A stretch of 64,000 bases of DNA from Gammaproteobacteria bacterium (GCA_035279405.1 DATEHU010000026.1:258147-322146), one strand, 5' to 3'. Counted from the stretch's first letter, positions 1 to 9,552 are shown. The notes: generated by a model from the letters alone, not told the origin. Program-made: numbers and translations.

Positions 1-829
1 AAAAGCGCACCGTGCGGATCATGTCGCCGCCGCCCTGCCACGGGGGCATCTCCTCCAGCAGCGGCTGTTTTCCGTACAGCACGCCGATGCCGGTGGGACC
101 GAACATCTTGTGGGAGGAAAAAGCATAGAAATCGCAATCCAGTTCCTGCACGTCCACGGGCAAGTGCGGCACGGCTTGCGCGCCGTCGAGCACCACGAGT
201 GCGTGGTGACGATGCGCGAGCGCCGTCATCTCCCGTACCGGGTTGACGGTGCCAAGTGCGTTGGAGACGTGCGCAAGCGCGACCAGCCGTGTGCGCGGGC
301 TGAACAGATGCTCGTAGGCGCCCGGGACCAGGGTTCCCTCATCGGTAATCGGAATCACTTTGATATCCAGGCGCAACTGTTCCGCCAGCAGTTGCCAGGG
401 CACGATGTTGGAGTGGTGCTCCATGTGCGACACGATGATTTCATCGCCCGCGCGCAAGTGGCTGCGGCCGTAGCTCTGGGCCACCAAGTTGAGCGATTCC
501 GTGGTGCCGCGCGTAAATATGATGTCACGCACCGAGGCCGCGTGGATGAAGGCGCGAACCTTTTCGCGTGCCGCTTCGTATTGCACTGTGGCAAGTTCAC
601 TGAGCGCGTGCACACCGCGGTGCACGTTGGCGTTGGTCTCGCGGTAATAACGTGCGACCGCGTCTATGACGCTTTGCGGCTTTTGCGCGGTGGCGGCACT
701 GTCGAGATACACCAGTGGCTTGCCGTGCACGCTCTGCTGCAGAATCGGGAAATCCCTGCGCCAGCGGAGCGGATCAAGGCCCGTGGTTGTCTGGCGGGGG
801 GCGGCGCGCGGAGTGCGGACCGTGCTCAT
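1..829 (-). CDS. sufS: Cysteine desulfurase SufS (3' end outside window)
   Basis: PLP-dependent cysteine desulfurase that delivers persulfide sulfur to the SUF Fe-S scaffold. The minus-strand reading frame is open from an ATG at 829 to the left edge (about 276 residues). It shows the SufS N-terminal block (YLDSAAT), the PLP-contact histidine region (EHHSNIVPW), the LDGAQ aspartate motif and the PLP lysine in SSHKMFGPTG near residue 241. The catalytic cysteine lies beyond the window. The start overlaps the sufD stop as ATGA, so translation is probably coupled. It is the last gene of the suf operon visible here. SufS rather than IscS is favoured by the motifs and the operon. Confidence 0.95.
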   Translation of the reverse strand, partial: MSTVRTPRAAPRQTTTGLDPLRWRRDFPILQQSVHGKPLVYLDSAATAQKPQSVIDAVARYYRETNANVHRGVHALSELATVQYEAAREKVRAFIHAASVRDIIFTRGTTESLNLVAQSYGRSHLRAGDEIIVSHMEHHSNIVPWQLLAEQLRLDIKVIPITDEGTLVPGAYEHLFSPRTRLVALAHVSNALGTVNPVREMTALAHRHHALVVLDGAQAVPHLPVDVQELDCDFYAFSSHKMFGPTGIGVLYGKQPLLEEMPPWQGGGDMIRTVRF

Positions 830-2154
830 GCGCATTCTTCGGCTGCCTGAGGCAGCGCAGTGGCGAGTTGCGCCTGCGCAAAGCTGCGCAGTGCGGGTGG
901 GGCGATGCGCTCAGCGACCACGCGGGCGAATGCGCCGGTCAGCATTTCGCGCGCGGTTACGAGGTCCAGTCCGCGCGAGCGCAGGTAGAATAGCGCCTGC
1001 TCATCCAGTTGCCCTATGGTGGCGCCGTGACTGCATTTCACGTCGTCGGCGTAAATCTCGAGTTCCGGCTTGGTGTCGATCTCGCCGTTGCGCGTCAACA
1101 GGAGATTGTTGTTGGTCTGGGTGGCGTCGGTCTTGACGGCCGCTTCGGCCACGACCACCTTGCCGTTGAATACCGCGTGGCCGCGGTCGCTGATGATGCC
1201 GCGGTACAGCTCATCGCTGGCGGTGTGCGCCGCCAGGTGATCAATGCGCGTGTGATTGTCCACGTGCCGGCGCCGGTTTGCGAGATACAGGCCGCTCATG
1301 TGCACCGACGCTCCGGGGGCTTCCAGGCGCACGCGCAGGTCGTTGCGCACCCATTGGCCGCCCAGATTGTAGATCTGCGAGACCAGGCGGCTGTTCTCCT
1401 GTTGTGACACGTACACGCGGCTGACGTGAAAGTCATCCGGCGCTTCACGCTGCACCGCGAGATAGTCGAGCTGCGCTCCGGGACCGAGCATGATCTGCGT
1501 GCAGCTGTTGGCGAAATTGGCGGCACCGGTCAGGCCAAAATGACTTTCGACGAGGGTCAGGCGCGCGTTCTCGCCGAGCGCGAGGATCACGCGCGGATGG
1601 CTGGCGCAAGGCTTGGCAAGCGGCGTGGAGAGGAATATCAATTGCAGCGCAGCGGGAACTTGTGTGCCTGCGGATACCTCAATCAGGGTGCCATGGGCGA
1701 GAAACGCCGTGTTCAGCGCCGTGAACGGATCGTTGTCCCAGAGCGCCTGGGGTAGAAGCAGGTCGCGAATGCGCGTGTCCCGCTCCCGCAGCGCGACGTC
1801 CAGGGACGTGATCCGCAATCCTTCGACATCCGGCGCCCCGGCGTTGAGTGCGGGTGCCGGCACGCCATTCACGAACACCAGTCGCGTCGCACTGGCCTGG
1901 GGCAGCACCACCGGCGCGAGTGACTCTGGCTGTACGTTCACTGGCTGCGTGGCCGCCGGACTGAAGCGCAGTTTCTGCAGCGCGCGCGTATTGCTGTACT
2001 TCCAGTCCTCGTGTCGCTCCGGTGGGAAGCCGCGTTCGGCAAACTGCGCAAACGCGTTGCGGCGCAGCGCTGCCAACCAGTCCGGTGCCGGTCGGCCTTG
2101 CAGCGCCTCGAAGCTGTCGGCATACGCCTGCACGGGTTCGGCCACGGCGTTCAT
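826..2154 (-). CDS. sufD: Fe-S cluster assembly protein SufD
   Basis: Scaffold partner of SufB in the SufBC2D complex, which builds Fe-S clusters in the cytosol. The protein is about 442 residues, as usual for SufD. The C-terminal half carries the SufB/SufD beta-helix core, and the SHGATIGQLD segment places the conserved histidine near residue 376, matching the cluster-assembly histidine of E. coli SufD (His360). A longer reading from 2178 is possible, but the ATG at 2154 overlaps the sufC stop as ATGA and begins MNAVAEP, so it is preferred. Genes on both sides overlap by 4 bases, indicating one transcript. Confidence 0.95.
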   Translation of the reverse strand: MNAVAEPVQAYADSFEALQGRPAPDWLAALRRNAFAQFAERGFPPERHEDWKYSNTRALQKLRFSPAATQPVNVQPESLAPVVLPQASATRLVFVNGVPAPALNAGAPDVEGLRITSLDVALRERDTRIRDLLLPQALWDNDPFTALNTAFLAHGTLIEVSAGTQVPAALQLIFLSTPLAKPCASHPRVILALGENARLTLVESHFGLTGAANFANSCTQIMLGPGAQLDYLAVQREAPDDFHVSRVYVSQQENSRLVSQIYNLGGQWVRNDLRVRLEAPGASVHMSGLYLANRRRHVDNHTRIDHLAAHTASDELYRGIISDRGHAVFNGKVVVAEAAVKTDATQTNNNLLLTRNGEIDTKPELEIYADDVKCSHGATIGQLDEQALFYLRSRGLDLVTAREMLTGAFARVVAERIAPPALRSFAQAQLATALPQAAEECA

Positions 2155-2903
2155 GCAACGGCCTCGGCCGTCACCCACTCGTAACCGCGCTGTTCAAGTT
2201 CGCTGGCGAGGGTCTTGTCGCCGGATTTGACGATGCGGCCGTTGGCCAGCACGTGCACATAGTCGGGCACCACGTAATCGAGCAGGCGCTGATAGTGAGT
2301 GACCAGCAGCATGGCGTGCTCGGGGCTGCGCAAGGCATTGATGCCCTGTGCCACGACCTTGAGCGCATCGATGTCCAGCCCGGAATCCGTTTCGTCGAGC
2401 AGTGCCAGCCTGGGCTCGAGCACCAGCATCTGCAGAATCTCGTTGCGCTTCTTTTCGCCGCCGGAGAACCCTTCGTTGACCGCCCGGTTCAGGAACGCCG
2501 CATCAATATCCACCAGTTTCATCTTGGCCTTGACCAGCGACAGGAACTTCACTGCGTCCACTTGTTCCTCGCCGCGGTGTTTGCGGATGGAGTTGTAGGC
2601 GGTCTTTAAAAGGTAAACGTTGTTGACGCCCGGGATTTCCACCGGATATTGCAGCGCCAGGAATACACCTTCACGCGCGCGCATTTCCGGGTCCAGTGCG
2701 AGCAGGTCCTTGCCCTGGTAACTGACGCTGCCCGCAGTAACGGTATAACCGTCGCGCCCGGCGAGAATGTTCGCGAGCGTGCTCTTGCCGGAGCCGTTGG
2801 GGCCCATGATTGCATGCACTTCACCGGCCTTCACCTCGAGGTCTATGCCCTTGAGGATTTCCTTGTCTGCGACCTGGGCATGTAAATTCTTTATGACCAG
2901 CAT
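2151..2903 (-). CDS. sufC: Fe-S assembly ATPase SufC
   Basis: ABC-type ATPase that drives conformational change in SufBC2D. The protein is 250 residues. It has a Walker A motif GPNGSGKST at residues 34-42, the family signature SGGEKKRNEI in mid-protein, and a Walker B followed by the D-loop in LALLDETDSGLD, all in the SufC-specific form. An AAGG sequence lies about 10 bases before the ATG. It is separated from sufB by 105 bp and overlaps sufD by 4 bases. Confidence 0.97.
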   Translation of the reverse strand: MLVIKNLHAQVADKEILKGIDLEVKAGEVHAIMGPNGSGKSTLANILAGRDGYTVTAGSVSYQGKDLLALDPEMRAREGVFLALQYPVEIPGVNNVYLLKTAYNSIRKHRGEEQVDAVKFLSLVKAKMKLVDIDAAFLNRAVNEGFSGGEKKRNEILQMLVLEPRLALLDETDSGLDIDALKVVAQGINALRSPEHAMLLVTHYQRLLDYVVPDYVHVLANGRIVKSGDKTLASELEQRGYEWVTAEAVA

Positions 2904-3008
2904 GTTTCAACCTTGCTTACGTTAACCGTCCCTGGTGTACTAACCGGCCATGACTTCCAGAGCATGGCGTTCGCGGGGGCGAAGCACAGTGCCTCGCCTG
3001 ATTCCCGC

Positions 3009-4463
3009 TCACCCCACCGCGCCTTCCAGCGAGACCGCGAGCAGGCCCTGGGCCTCCACCGCGAATTCCATCGGTAATTCCTTGAACACGTCCTTGCAGA
3101 AACCGCTTACCACCATGTTCACCGCATCCTCGGCGGAAATGCCGCGGCTGCGGCAGTAGAACAACTGGTCGTCGTCAATCTTCGAGGTGGTGGCTTCGTG
3201 CTCCACCTTGGCGGTGGGATTCCTGACCTCCATGTACGGAAAAGTGTGCGCACCACAGCGGTTGCTGAGCAGCAAGGCGTCGCACTGGGTGAAATTGCGC
3301 GCGTTGTCGGCGCCGCCCAGCACTTTCACCAACCCGCGGTAACTGTTCTGCGAACGACCGGCGGAAATACCCTTGGACACGATGGTGCTGCGGGTGTTCT
3401 TGCCGATATGCAACATCTTGGTGCCGGTATCGGCCTGCTGGAAGTTGTTGGTGACCGCGACCGAGTAAAACTCGCCGATCGAGTTATCGCCGCGCAGGAT
3501 CACGCTCGGATACTTCCAGGTGATGGCCGATCCGGTCTCCACCTGGGTCCAGGCGATGTGTGAATTGGCGCCGCGGCATTCGCCGCGTTTGGTGACGAAA
3601 TTGTAGATGCCGCCTTGGCCGTTGGCGTCGCCCGGATACCAGTTCTGCACCGTGGAATACTTGATGTGCGCGCCTTCGAGTGCGATCAATTCCACCACCG
3701 CGGCGTGCAGCTGGTTGTTGTCGCGCATCGGCGCGGTGCAGCCTTCGAGATAGCTCACGTAGGCGCCGTCTTCCGCGATGATGAGCGTGCGCTCGAACTG
3801 GCCGGTGTTGGCGGCATTCATGCGGAAATAGGTGGACAGCTCCATGGGGCAGCGCACTCCCTTGGGCACGAACACGAACGAGCCGTCGCTGAATACCGCG
3901 GAGTTGAGGCTGGCGAAGAAGTTGTCGGAATAGGGCACCACCGAACCGAGATACTGTTCCACCAGCTGCGGGTGATGCTGCACGGCATGCGAGAACGAGC
4001 AGAAAATGATGCCAACCTCCGCCAGCTTCTTGCGGAAAGTGGTAGCGACCGAAACCGAATCAAACACCGCGTCCACGGCCACGCCCGCCAACTTGGCGCG
4101 CTCGTGCAGCGGCACGCCCAGTTTCTCGTAGGTTTCCAGCAGCTTGGGATCCACGTCCGCAAGGCTTTTCGGACCCTCTTCTTTTTTTTGCGTCTTGGGC
4201 GCCGAGTAATAGGAGATCGCCTGATAGTCAATCGGCGCATGCTGGACGTGCGCCCACTGCGGCTCACGCATACTGATCCAGTGACGGTAGGCCTTGAGGC
4301 GCCACGCGAGCATGAATTCCGGCTCGGCTTTTTTGGCCGAGATCAGCCGGATCACGTCCTCGTTCAGGCCGGGCGGCACCGTATCGGCTTCGATGTCGGT
4401 GACGAAGCCGTGGCGGTACTCGCTGCGCATCAGCTTTTCCAGGTCAGTTGCGCGTTTGGCCAT
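3009..4463 (-). CDS. sufB: Fe-S cluster assembly scaffold SufB
   Basis: Main scaffold subunit of the SUF machinery. The chosen ATG gives 484 residues and has GAGG seven bases upstream. A start 54 bases further upstream would overlap the regulator gene and adds a low-complexity, basic tail, so it is rejected. The C-terminal core contains [10 protein letters not shown] with the sulfur-accepting cysteine at about residue 403 (Cys405 in E. coli SufB) and the strongly conserved [10 protein letters not shown] segment. It follows the Rrf2 regulator by 13 bp and is the first structural gene of the operon. Confidence 0.96.
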   Translation of the reverse strand: MAKRATDLEKLMRSEYRHGFVTDIEADTVPPGLNEDVIRLISAKKAEPEFMLAWRLKAYRHWISMREPQWAHVQHAPIDYQAISYYSAPKTQKKEEGPKSLADVDPKLLETYEKLGVPLHERAKLAGVAVDAVFDSVSVATTFRKKLAEVGIIFCSFSHAVQHHPQLVEQYLGSVVPYSDNFFASLNSAVFSDGSFVFVPKGVRCPMELSTYFRMNAANTGQFERTLIIAEDGAYVSYLEGCTAPMRDNNQLHAAVVELIALEGAHIKYSTVQNWYPGDANGQGGIYNFVTKRGECRGANSHIAWTQVETGSAITWKYPSVILRGDNSIGEFYSVAVTNNFQQADTGTKMLHIGKNTRSTIVSKGISAGRSQNSYRGLVKVLGGADNARNFTQCDALLLSNRCGAHTFPYMEVRNPTAKVEHEATTSKIDDDQLFYCRSRGISAEDAVNMVVSGFCKDVFKELPMEFAVEAQGLLAVSLEGAVG

Positions 4464-4476
4464 GCGCTTGCCTCGT

Positions 4477-4944
4477 TCAGGTGCGGGAGTGGCGCGCGTG
4501 CGTGAGTAGCGCGCCAAAATCCATGTGCAGCGGTACCGCGGCGGTCGGCCGCGCGAGCTGCGCCAGCGTTACGGTACGCAGCGCTTCGCGGATCGCCATG
4601 CTGATGCGCTGCCAGTTGTGACCGACGCCGCATACCGCTTCCAGGTTGCAGCGGTCGTGCCCGAGGCTGCACTGCGTGATGGCGACCCGGCCTTCGACGG
4701 CGTCGATGATCTCCACCGCGGTAATGCGCTCCGGCGCGCGCGCCAGGCTGTATCCGCCGCGTGCGCCGCGCTGCGAGGTCACCAGGCCGGCGCGCGTGAA
4801 ACACTTGAGCAATTTGCTCACCGTGGGCACGGTCAGGTGCGTTCCGGCGGCCACGTCGGAGGCGGCAAACACGGCTTCCGGCTTGAGCGCCATGTGCGCC
4901 AGCACCACGGTGCCGTAATCGGTCAGTTTGCTTACACGCAGCAT
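4477..4944 (-). CDS. Rrf2-family Fe-S regulator of the suf operon
   Basis: Winged-helix transcription regulator that probably senses Fe-S status and controls the operon it heads. The 155 residues start with the Rrf2 N-terminus ([11 protein letters not shown]) and include the helix-turn-helix ([11 protein letters not shown]) and wing ([10 protein letters not shown]). Three cysteines (C-x6-C-x5-C, around residues 92-105) sit where IscR binds [2Fe-2S]. The size and N-terminus match the SUF-specific Rrf2 group rather than IscR itself. An inverted repeat 26 bp upstream is the likely operator, implying autoregulation. Confidence 0.93.
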   Translation of the reverse strand: MLRVSKLTDYGTVVLAHMALKPEAVFAASDVAAGTHLTVPTVSKLLKCFTRAGLVTSQRGARGGYSLARAPERITAVEIIDAVEGRVAITQCSLGHDRCNLEAVCGVGHNWQRISMAIREALRTVTLAQLARPTAAVPLHMDFGALLTHARHSRT

Positions 4945-4969
4945 CGGCCTTGGACTCGTAAACGATATG

Positions 4970-4984
4970 GGACTATTCTAGTCC
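4970..4984. promoter_or_regulatory. Probable Rrf2/IscR-type operator of the suf operon
   Basis: A perfect inverted repeat GGACTA-TTC-TAGTCC lies between the suf regulator and the divergent gene at 5030. Its core GACTATTCTAGTC fits the published IscR type 1 core GACTRWWWYAGTC except for one of the W positions. The assignment to the adjacent Rrf2 protein is an inference from position and sequence. Confidence 0.75.
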
Positions 4985-5029
4985 TGTAAGCAGCAATAAC
5001 CAAATTCAACCCTCCCATGGAGACCCTGC

Positions 5030-5419
5030 GTGTTTTATGAAGTCCGGCTGGCCCACATGATTTTCGCGGGCGGCAGCATTGTGCTATTCGTGTTGCGCGG
5101 CGGGTTTACCGTGCAGGGCGCCCGGCCGCTGCCTCAGCGCATCTGGAAGGTGCTGCCCCACATCGTGGACAGCCTGCTGCTCGCCATGGGCATCTGGCTT
5201 GCGGTGATGCTCAGGCTCAATCCCTTCCACGTCACCTGGCTGGGCGTGAAGATCCTGTGCGTGATCGGCTACATCGTGCTCGGCGTGTTGGCGTTTCGTC
5301 TGCAGCGGCCACGCTGGCTGCGGTTTACCCTGTTCGCCGCTGCCATCCTGCTGTTCGCGTTTATCGTGAGCATTGCGATTTTCCGGGATGCACGCGGTAT
5401 ATTTGTGCTTATGGCTTGA
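5030..5419 (+). CDS. SirB2-family membrane protein
   Basis: Small integral membrane protein of 129 residues with four hydrophobic helices (roughly 5-25, 45-65, 75-95 and 103-125). The order (VLPHIVDSLLL, then LGVKILCVIGYIVLGVLAFR) is typical of the SirB2/SirB family, whose biochemical role is not established. The start is GTG at 5030 with GGAG seven bases upstream. It is transcribed divergently from the suf operon, so the operator at 4970 could also affect it. The next gene begins 14 bp downstream. Confidence 0.8.
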   Translation: MFYEVRLAHMIFAGGSIVLFVLRGGFTVQGARPLPQRIWKVLPHIVDSLLLAMGIWLAVMLRLNPFHVTWLGVKILCVIGYIVLGVLAFRLQRPRWLRFTLFAAAILLFAFIVSIAIFRDARGIFVLMA

Positions 5420-5433
5420 CCCAGGAGCGCGCC

Positions 5434-5739
5434 ATGGCACAGGAATTCGCCGACTTCCGCACGTTTTACGGGTTCTATCTGAGCGAGCATCGCAATCGCA
5501 GCAACCGGCGGTTGCATTTCATCGGCAGCTGGCTAGTTCTGCTTACCTTGATCGGCGTGTTGGTCAGTCAATGGTGGTGGGGTTTCATATTGATGCCGGT
5601 TTTCGGCTATGGCTTTGCCTGGGTCGGGCACTTCTTCTTCGAAAAGAATCGTCCTGCCACTTTCAAGTATCCATTGCGCAGCCTCGCGGGCGATTGGGTA
5701 ATGTTCCGCGACATTTTGTTGCGCCGCATTCCGTTCTAG
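5434..5739 (+). CDS. DUF962 / Mpo1-like membrane protein
   Basis: Protein of 101 residues. It opens with FRTFYGFYLSEH and continues with RLHFIGSWLV, a hydrophobic pair of helices and GHFFFEKNRPATFKYP, the histidine-rich pattern of the DUF962/Mpo1-like family. Yeast Mpo1 is an iron-dependent dioxygenase acting on 2-hydroxy fatty acids; whether this bacterial homologue shares that activity is unknown. AGGAG lies seven bases before the ATG. It probably forms a two-gene unit with the SirB2-like gene. Confidence 0.82.
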   Translation: MAQEFADFRTFYGFYLSEHRNRSNRRLHFIGSWLVLLTLIGVLVSQWWWGFILMPVFGYGFAWVGHFFFEKNRPATFKYPLRSLAGDWVMFRDILLRRIPF

Positions 5740-5823
5740 ACTGATTCTCAAACTTCGCTTACTTAAGTAAAATACCCGCCCTCCGATAACAAGGAATCCC
5801 GCGGCTCAGGGGAGAGTGTGCGC

Positions 5824-6447
5824 ATGCATCCGTGGTACGCAAGCTGGCTGTTGTGGCTGGCGATCGCAGTGCTGGCCTGCCTGTTGGCGGCCGTTATTGC
5901 CCTTTTCATCTGGCTGCGCCTCACGGCGGCGCGCCGCAACATGCTCGGGACCTTGCGCAATATTGCCGACCGGCTGATGCGCGACGTGGTGTTGCCGGAC
6001 GGTGTCGGCGGCCACATCGGAGTGGACGCGCTGCTGCTGCGCGACGGCAAGCTCTACCTGCTGTTGCTGCGCCACGCCGATGGCGCCGTGTTTGCCGGCA
6101 GCAAAATGGACCAGTGGAGTGCCGTGGGACGGCGGCGTTTCGTGTTCCGCAATCCGTTGCACGCATTGCAGGATCGCAGCATTGCGCTGCGCGCATTGGC
6201 CCCGGAACTGGACATCGTGCCGCGCGTGCTGTTCACGGGCAAGTGTCAATTCCCCAAAGGCTGCCCAGCCGAAGTGCAGTTATTCGACGATTTTGCCCGC
6301 CCACTGCGGCGCAAGAAACAGCCGGCCGTTGCGCTGGACGCCAAGCTCAAGGCTGCGTGGACGAAGCTGTGTACAGCCGCTGGTGTTCATGCCGACGAGG
6401 AATTGCCGGCAGTCAAGACCCAATCGTCCGATGCGCCGATGGTCTGA
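5824..6447 (+). CDS. Membrane-anchored NERD-domain protein
   Basis: Protein of 207 residues with a single N-terminal membrane helix (about 7-30). A soluble domain follows in which IGVDALLLRDGKLYLL, DQWSA and FRNPLHALQDRSIALRAL recall the nuclease-related NERD domain. The tail is basic and of low complexity. AGGGGAGAG seven bases upstream supports the ATG at 5824 over the GTG at 5818. The NERD assignment is by pattern only. Catalytic residues are not all obvious, so nuclease activity should not be assumed. Confidence 0.55.
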   Translation: MHPWYASWLLWLAIAVLACLLAAVIALFIWLRLTAARRNMLGTLRNIADRLMRDVVLPDGVGGHIGVDALLLRDGKLYLLLLRHADGAVFAGSKMDQWSAVGRRRFVFRNPLHALQDRSIALRALAPELDIVPRVLFTGKCQFPKGCPAEVQLFDDFARPLRRKKQPAVALDAKLKAAWTKLCTAAGVHADEELPAVKTQSSDAPMV

Positions 6448-6534
6448 CAGCGCCACCCATCAGCATCGCCGCAATATCCATCTGCGATCTTCATGGCTAC
6501 GGCGACTACACGCGCCGCCCGTTCATCATGCACA

Positions 6535-7953
6535 TCACCCGGGATTGTGCACCCGGTGGTCAGCCAGCACTTGCGCCACGCAGGCAGTGAGTTTCTTGGC
6601 CGTGGGAATGTGCAGGAATTCGTTCGGGCCGTGCGCATTGGCATGCGGACCGAGGAGACCGGTCACCAGGAATTGGGCCTTGGGGAATTTCTTGCCGAGC
6701 ATGCCCATGAACGGAATGCTGCCGCCGGTACCCATGTACATGGCGTCCTTGCCGAAAAATGCTTTCGAGGCGGCCTGCATGGAACGCTCCAGCCAGGGAG
6801 ACACGGGCGAAGCATTCCAGCCACCCATGGCTGCTGGATCGGATGTGAATTTAACGCGCGCGCCATAAGGCGGATTTTTTTCCAGCAAGCTTTTGACTTC
6901 GGCCATCACTTTGCGCGCGTCCGCCGTCGGAGGAAGACGGAAAGACAACTTCACCGCTGTACCCGGACGCAGCACGTTGCCGGCGTTATCAATCGCTGGC
7001 AGTCCCTCGGCGCCGGTAACGGAAAGGGTTGCGCCCCAGGTGTTTTCCGCGAGCAGCTTGGCCGGATTCGTGGAGGTCGGCCGCATGCCTTTCACGAACG
7101 GGAATTTACCGTAAACGCTTTTGCCGAGCACTTTCGCGGCGCGCTGCATCTGGGTGCGGCGTTGCGCGGGAATCACAAGTTTCAGGCTTTTGAGTTTGCT
7201 GGCGCCAGTGGCGCTGTTCTCGACGCGGTCCAGCAGAGTGCGCAAAATCCGGAAACTTGAGGGCACGATCGGGCTCGCGGCGCCGGAATGCACGCCCTGG
7301 GTGAGCACGTCCACGGCCAGAGTGCCGGTCAGATTGCCGCGCAGCGAGGTGGTGCACCAGAGCTGGTCGTAGTTGCCGCACTCGGCATCGAGACACACCA
7401 CCAGACTCACTTTGCCGAGACGCTCGCCCAATTGGGAAATGTAGAACGGCAGATCCAGACTGCCGGATTCCTCGCAGCACTCGATGACCACCACGCAGCG
7501 CGCGTGCGCAAGGTTCTGATCGTGCAAGGCGCGGATCGCAGTGAGCGAGGCAAATACCGCGTAGCCGTCGTCGGCGCCGCCACGGCCGTAAAGCTTGTCG
7601 TCGCGGCGCACCGGCGTCCACGGATCCAGACCCTCGGCCCAGCCGGTGAATTCCGGCTGCTTGTCGAGATGGCCATAGAGCAGCACGGTGTCCGTGCCTG
7701 CGCCGGGAATTTCAATGAACAACAGCGGGGTGCGGCCTTCAGCCCGCAGGATTTCAAGCTGCATGCCCGGAACTGCATTACGGCGGCACCACTCGGCTGC
7801 GAGTTGCACGGCGCGCTCCATGTGGCCGTGCTGCTGCCAGTCGCGGTCAAAGGCGACCGACTTGTTGGGAATGCGGATGTAATCCTGAATCGTAGGCAGT
7901 ATGGAATCGTCCCAGTTGCGGCCGACGAACTGCTGGATTTTTTCTTGATTCAC
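6535..7953 (-). CDS. M20-family metallopeptidase (dipeptidase-like)
   Basis: Cytosolic zinc-dependent dipeptidase or deacylase of the M20 family. The 472 residues are in the range of the CNDP/carnosinase-like subgroup. Metal-binding motifs seen are YGHLDKQPE (first His and Asp), GRGGADDGYA (bridging Asp) and CCEESGSLD (catalytic Glu pair). Further histidines appear in GVHSGAAS and in the C-terminal NAHGPNE. The last 87 bp to the NERD gene contain no gene. The substrate cannot be deduced from the sequence. Confidence 0.9.
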   Translation of the reverse strand: MNQEKIQQFVGRNWDDSILPTIQDYIRIPNKSVAFDRDWQQHGHMERAVQLAAEWCRRNAVPGMQLEILRAEGRTPLLFIEIPGAGTDTVLLYGHLDKQPEFTGWAEGLDPWTPVRRDDKLYGRGGADDGYAVFASLTAIRALHDQNLAHARCVVVIECCEESGSLDLPFYISQLGERLGKVSLVVCLDAECGNYDQLWCTTSLRGNLTGTLAVDVLTQGVHSGAASPIVPSSFRILRTLLDRVENSATGASKLKSLKLVIPAQRRTQMQRAAKVLGKSVYGKFPFVKGMRPTSTNPAKLLAENTWGATLSVTGAEGLPAIDNAGNVLRPGTAVKLSFRLPPTADARKVMAEVKSLLEKNPPYGARVKFTSDPAAMGGWNASPVSPWLERSMQAASKAFFGKDAMYMGTGGSIPFMGMLGKKFPKAQFLVTGLLGPHANAHGPNEFLHIPTAKKLTACVAQVLADHRVHNPG

Positions 7954-7987
7954 TGTGATCTCCGGACGGGTAGAGCGATGCGTGTAC

Positions 7988-8794
7988 TCATTTTAACAGG
8001 ATGTTGAAAAAACGCCTGGCGTTGGCTGTGGTTTCATCGGCAACCTGCGCGCGGGGTTTACCCACGCACTCCGCCACAGTCTCGCATATATGTGCGAGAT
8101 ACATCGGCTCGTTGCGATGCGTGTGTGGTTTGGGTTTGAGGTCACGCGGCAGCAGATAGGGCGCATCGGTCTCCAGCATGAGCCGGTCGCCGGGAATCAG
8201 TTTGACCAGTGCGCGCAGATGCGCACCACGGCGCTCATCGCAGATCCAGCCGGTGATGCCGATGTGGCAGTCGAGTTCCAGGTAATCCTGCAGTTCCCGC
8301 TCGCCATCGGTGAAACAATGTACGACCGCGGCGGACAAGCGCGGCCGCCAACGCCGTAACATCGTGGTGAAATCCGCGTGCGCGTCGCGCTGGTGCAGGA
8401 ATACCGGCTTGTGGGTTTCCGCCGCCAGTTCCAGTTGCGCTTCGAACACCCGGCGCTGCTGGTCCTGAGGGGAGAAATTGCGGAAATAATCCAGGCCGCA
8501 TTCGCCTACCGCCAAGACTTCTGGTTCGGAAAGCAGTGCGCGTAGTGCAGCTGGCGCGCCTAGATCAAAATCTTTAGCCTGATGTGGATGCGTGCCGGCG
8601 GTGGCAAACAATGTGCCCGGCCATTGGCGGCACAGTTCGAGCGCCTTGCGGCTGTGCTCCGCGTCACTGCCGGTGACAATGAATTGTTGGACGCCGACTG
8701 TTTGTGCGCGGCCGATCACCGCTTCGCGGTCAGCGTTGAAGCTGTCGTGCGTCAGATTGGCGCCGATATCTAACAGTGCGTGGTGCGCGTTCAC
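7988..8794 (-). CDS. tatD: TatD-family metal-dependent hydrolase (DNase)
   Basis: TIM-barrel metal-dependent hydrolase of the TatD family, whose members are 3'-5' exonucleases or D-amino-acyl-tRNA deacylases. Seen are the N-terminal LLDIGANLTHDSF, AVGECGLDYFRNFSPQ, VFLHQRDAH, VVHCFTDG and LMLETDAPYLLPRD, which supply the metal and catalytic residues. The start is taken as GTG at 8794, overlapping the mtfA stop as GTGA. Another GTG at 8827 would only lengthen the N-terminus by 11 residues. The protein is 268 residues, close to E. coli TatD. Confidence 0.9.
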   Translation of the reverse strand: MNAHHALLDIGANLTHDSFNADREAVIGRAQTVGVQQFIVTGSDAEHSRKALELCRQWPGTLFATAGTHPHQAKDFDLGAPAALRALLSEPEVLAVGECGLDYFRNFSPQDQQRRVFEAQLELAAETHKPVFLHQRDAHADFTTMLRRWRPRLSAAVVHCFTDGERELQDYLELDCHIGITGWICDERRGAHLRALVKLIPGDRLMLETDAPYLLPRDLKPKPHTHRNEPMYLAHICETVAECVGKPRAQVADETTANARRFFNILLK

Positions 8795-9552
8795 AAGCTG
8801 CTGGGATCCTGACGGTAGAAGAGACACAGTTGCCGATAAAGCTCGGGCAGACGCGTGCGCAATATAACCGGTGTTTCAAAAAATGCTTCACTCGCCACGG
8901 CGAAAAATTCGCCGGGGTTTCCCAAACCGTAAGGATCGAGTGGCGTGGGTTCGCCGGTTTGCCAGCGGCGCCGCAACTCGGCGTAGGCCTGTTTGAAGGC
9001 GCGCGTCCATTCGCCGCGGCGCATGTTTCGGTGCAGGGGTGGAAAGCCGTTGGCTTCGCCGTTCAACATGTCGAGCTTGTGTGCGAATTCGTGGATCACC
9101 ACGTTGTGTCCGGGCGGCGTGCCGGCTTGCATCACCGATTCCCAGGACAGGATCAGCGGGCCTTGTTGCCAGGATTCGCCGGCCATGACGCGCTGATCGT
9201 GGTGCACCACGCCGGCCGCGTCCACAAACTGGCGATTGGGAATGAACAGACCGGGATAGAGCACCACGCCGTGCCAACCGCGATACCATCTGAGACCGAG
9301 ATTCAGGATCGGAATGCAGGCATGCGCCGCGAGCAGCGTGCGCATGCCATCGTCAAGCTGCAATCCCCGTACCGGCTCCAGTGACTTTTCCGCCAGGAAC
9401 AGCGTAGCCAGCACGCGCAGACGGGCTTGCGCATCGGCGCTGAGGCGGCGCGCTGGCGCGCAATGGTCGAGCGCCTGCCGCCAGGCACGCTCGCCGATCG
9501 GCCGGCGTTTGAGAATGGAACGTTCACGCCATTGGCGGAGAAGGGTCAGCAT
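8791..9552 (-). CDS. mtfA: MtfA-family zinc peptidase
   Basis: Soluble zinc metallopeptidase. In E. coli, MtfA (YeeI) binds the repressor Mlc and so affects glucose PTS expression. The 253 residues contain the HEFAH zinc motif at residues 154-158 followed by KLDMLNGEANG, and a downstream SEAFFE segment with the third ligand, all typical of MtfA. No mlc or ptsG is nearby, so the regulatory role is not supported by context. It overlaps tatD by 4 bases and the two are probably cotranscribed. Confidence 0.9.
   Translation of the reverse strand: MLTLLRQWRERSILKRRPIGERAWRQALDHCAPARRLSADAQARLRVLATLFLAEKSLEPVRGLQLDDGMRTLLAAHACIPILNLGLRWYRGWHGVVLYPGLFIPNRQFVDAAGVVHHDQRVMAGESWQQGPLILSWESVMQAGTPPGHNVVIHEFAHKLDMLNGEANGFPPLHRNMRRGEWTRAFKQAYAELRRRWQTGEPTPLDPYGLGNPGEFFAVASEAFFETPVILRTRLPELYRQLCLFYRQDPSSL

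Noticed and set aside
110-850. Plus-strand open frame of 246 residues at the left edge
   Set aside because: It lies antisense to sufS, which has all family motifs; the plus-strand frame is only the GC-rich shadow.
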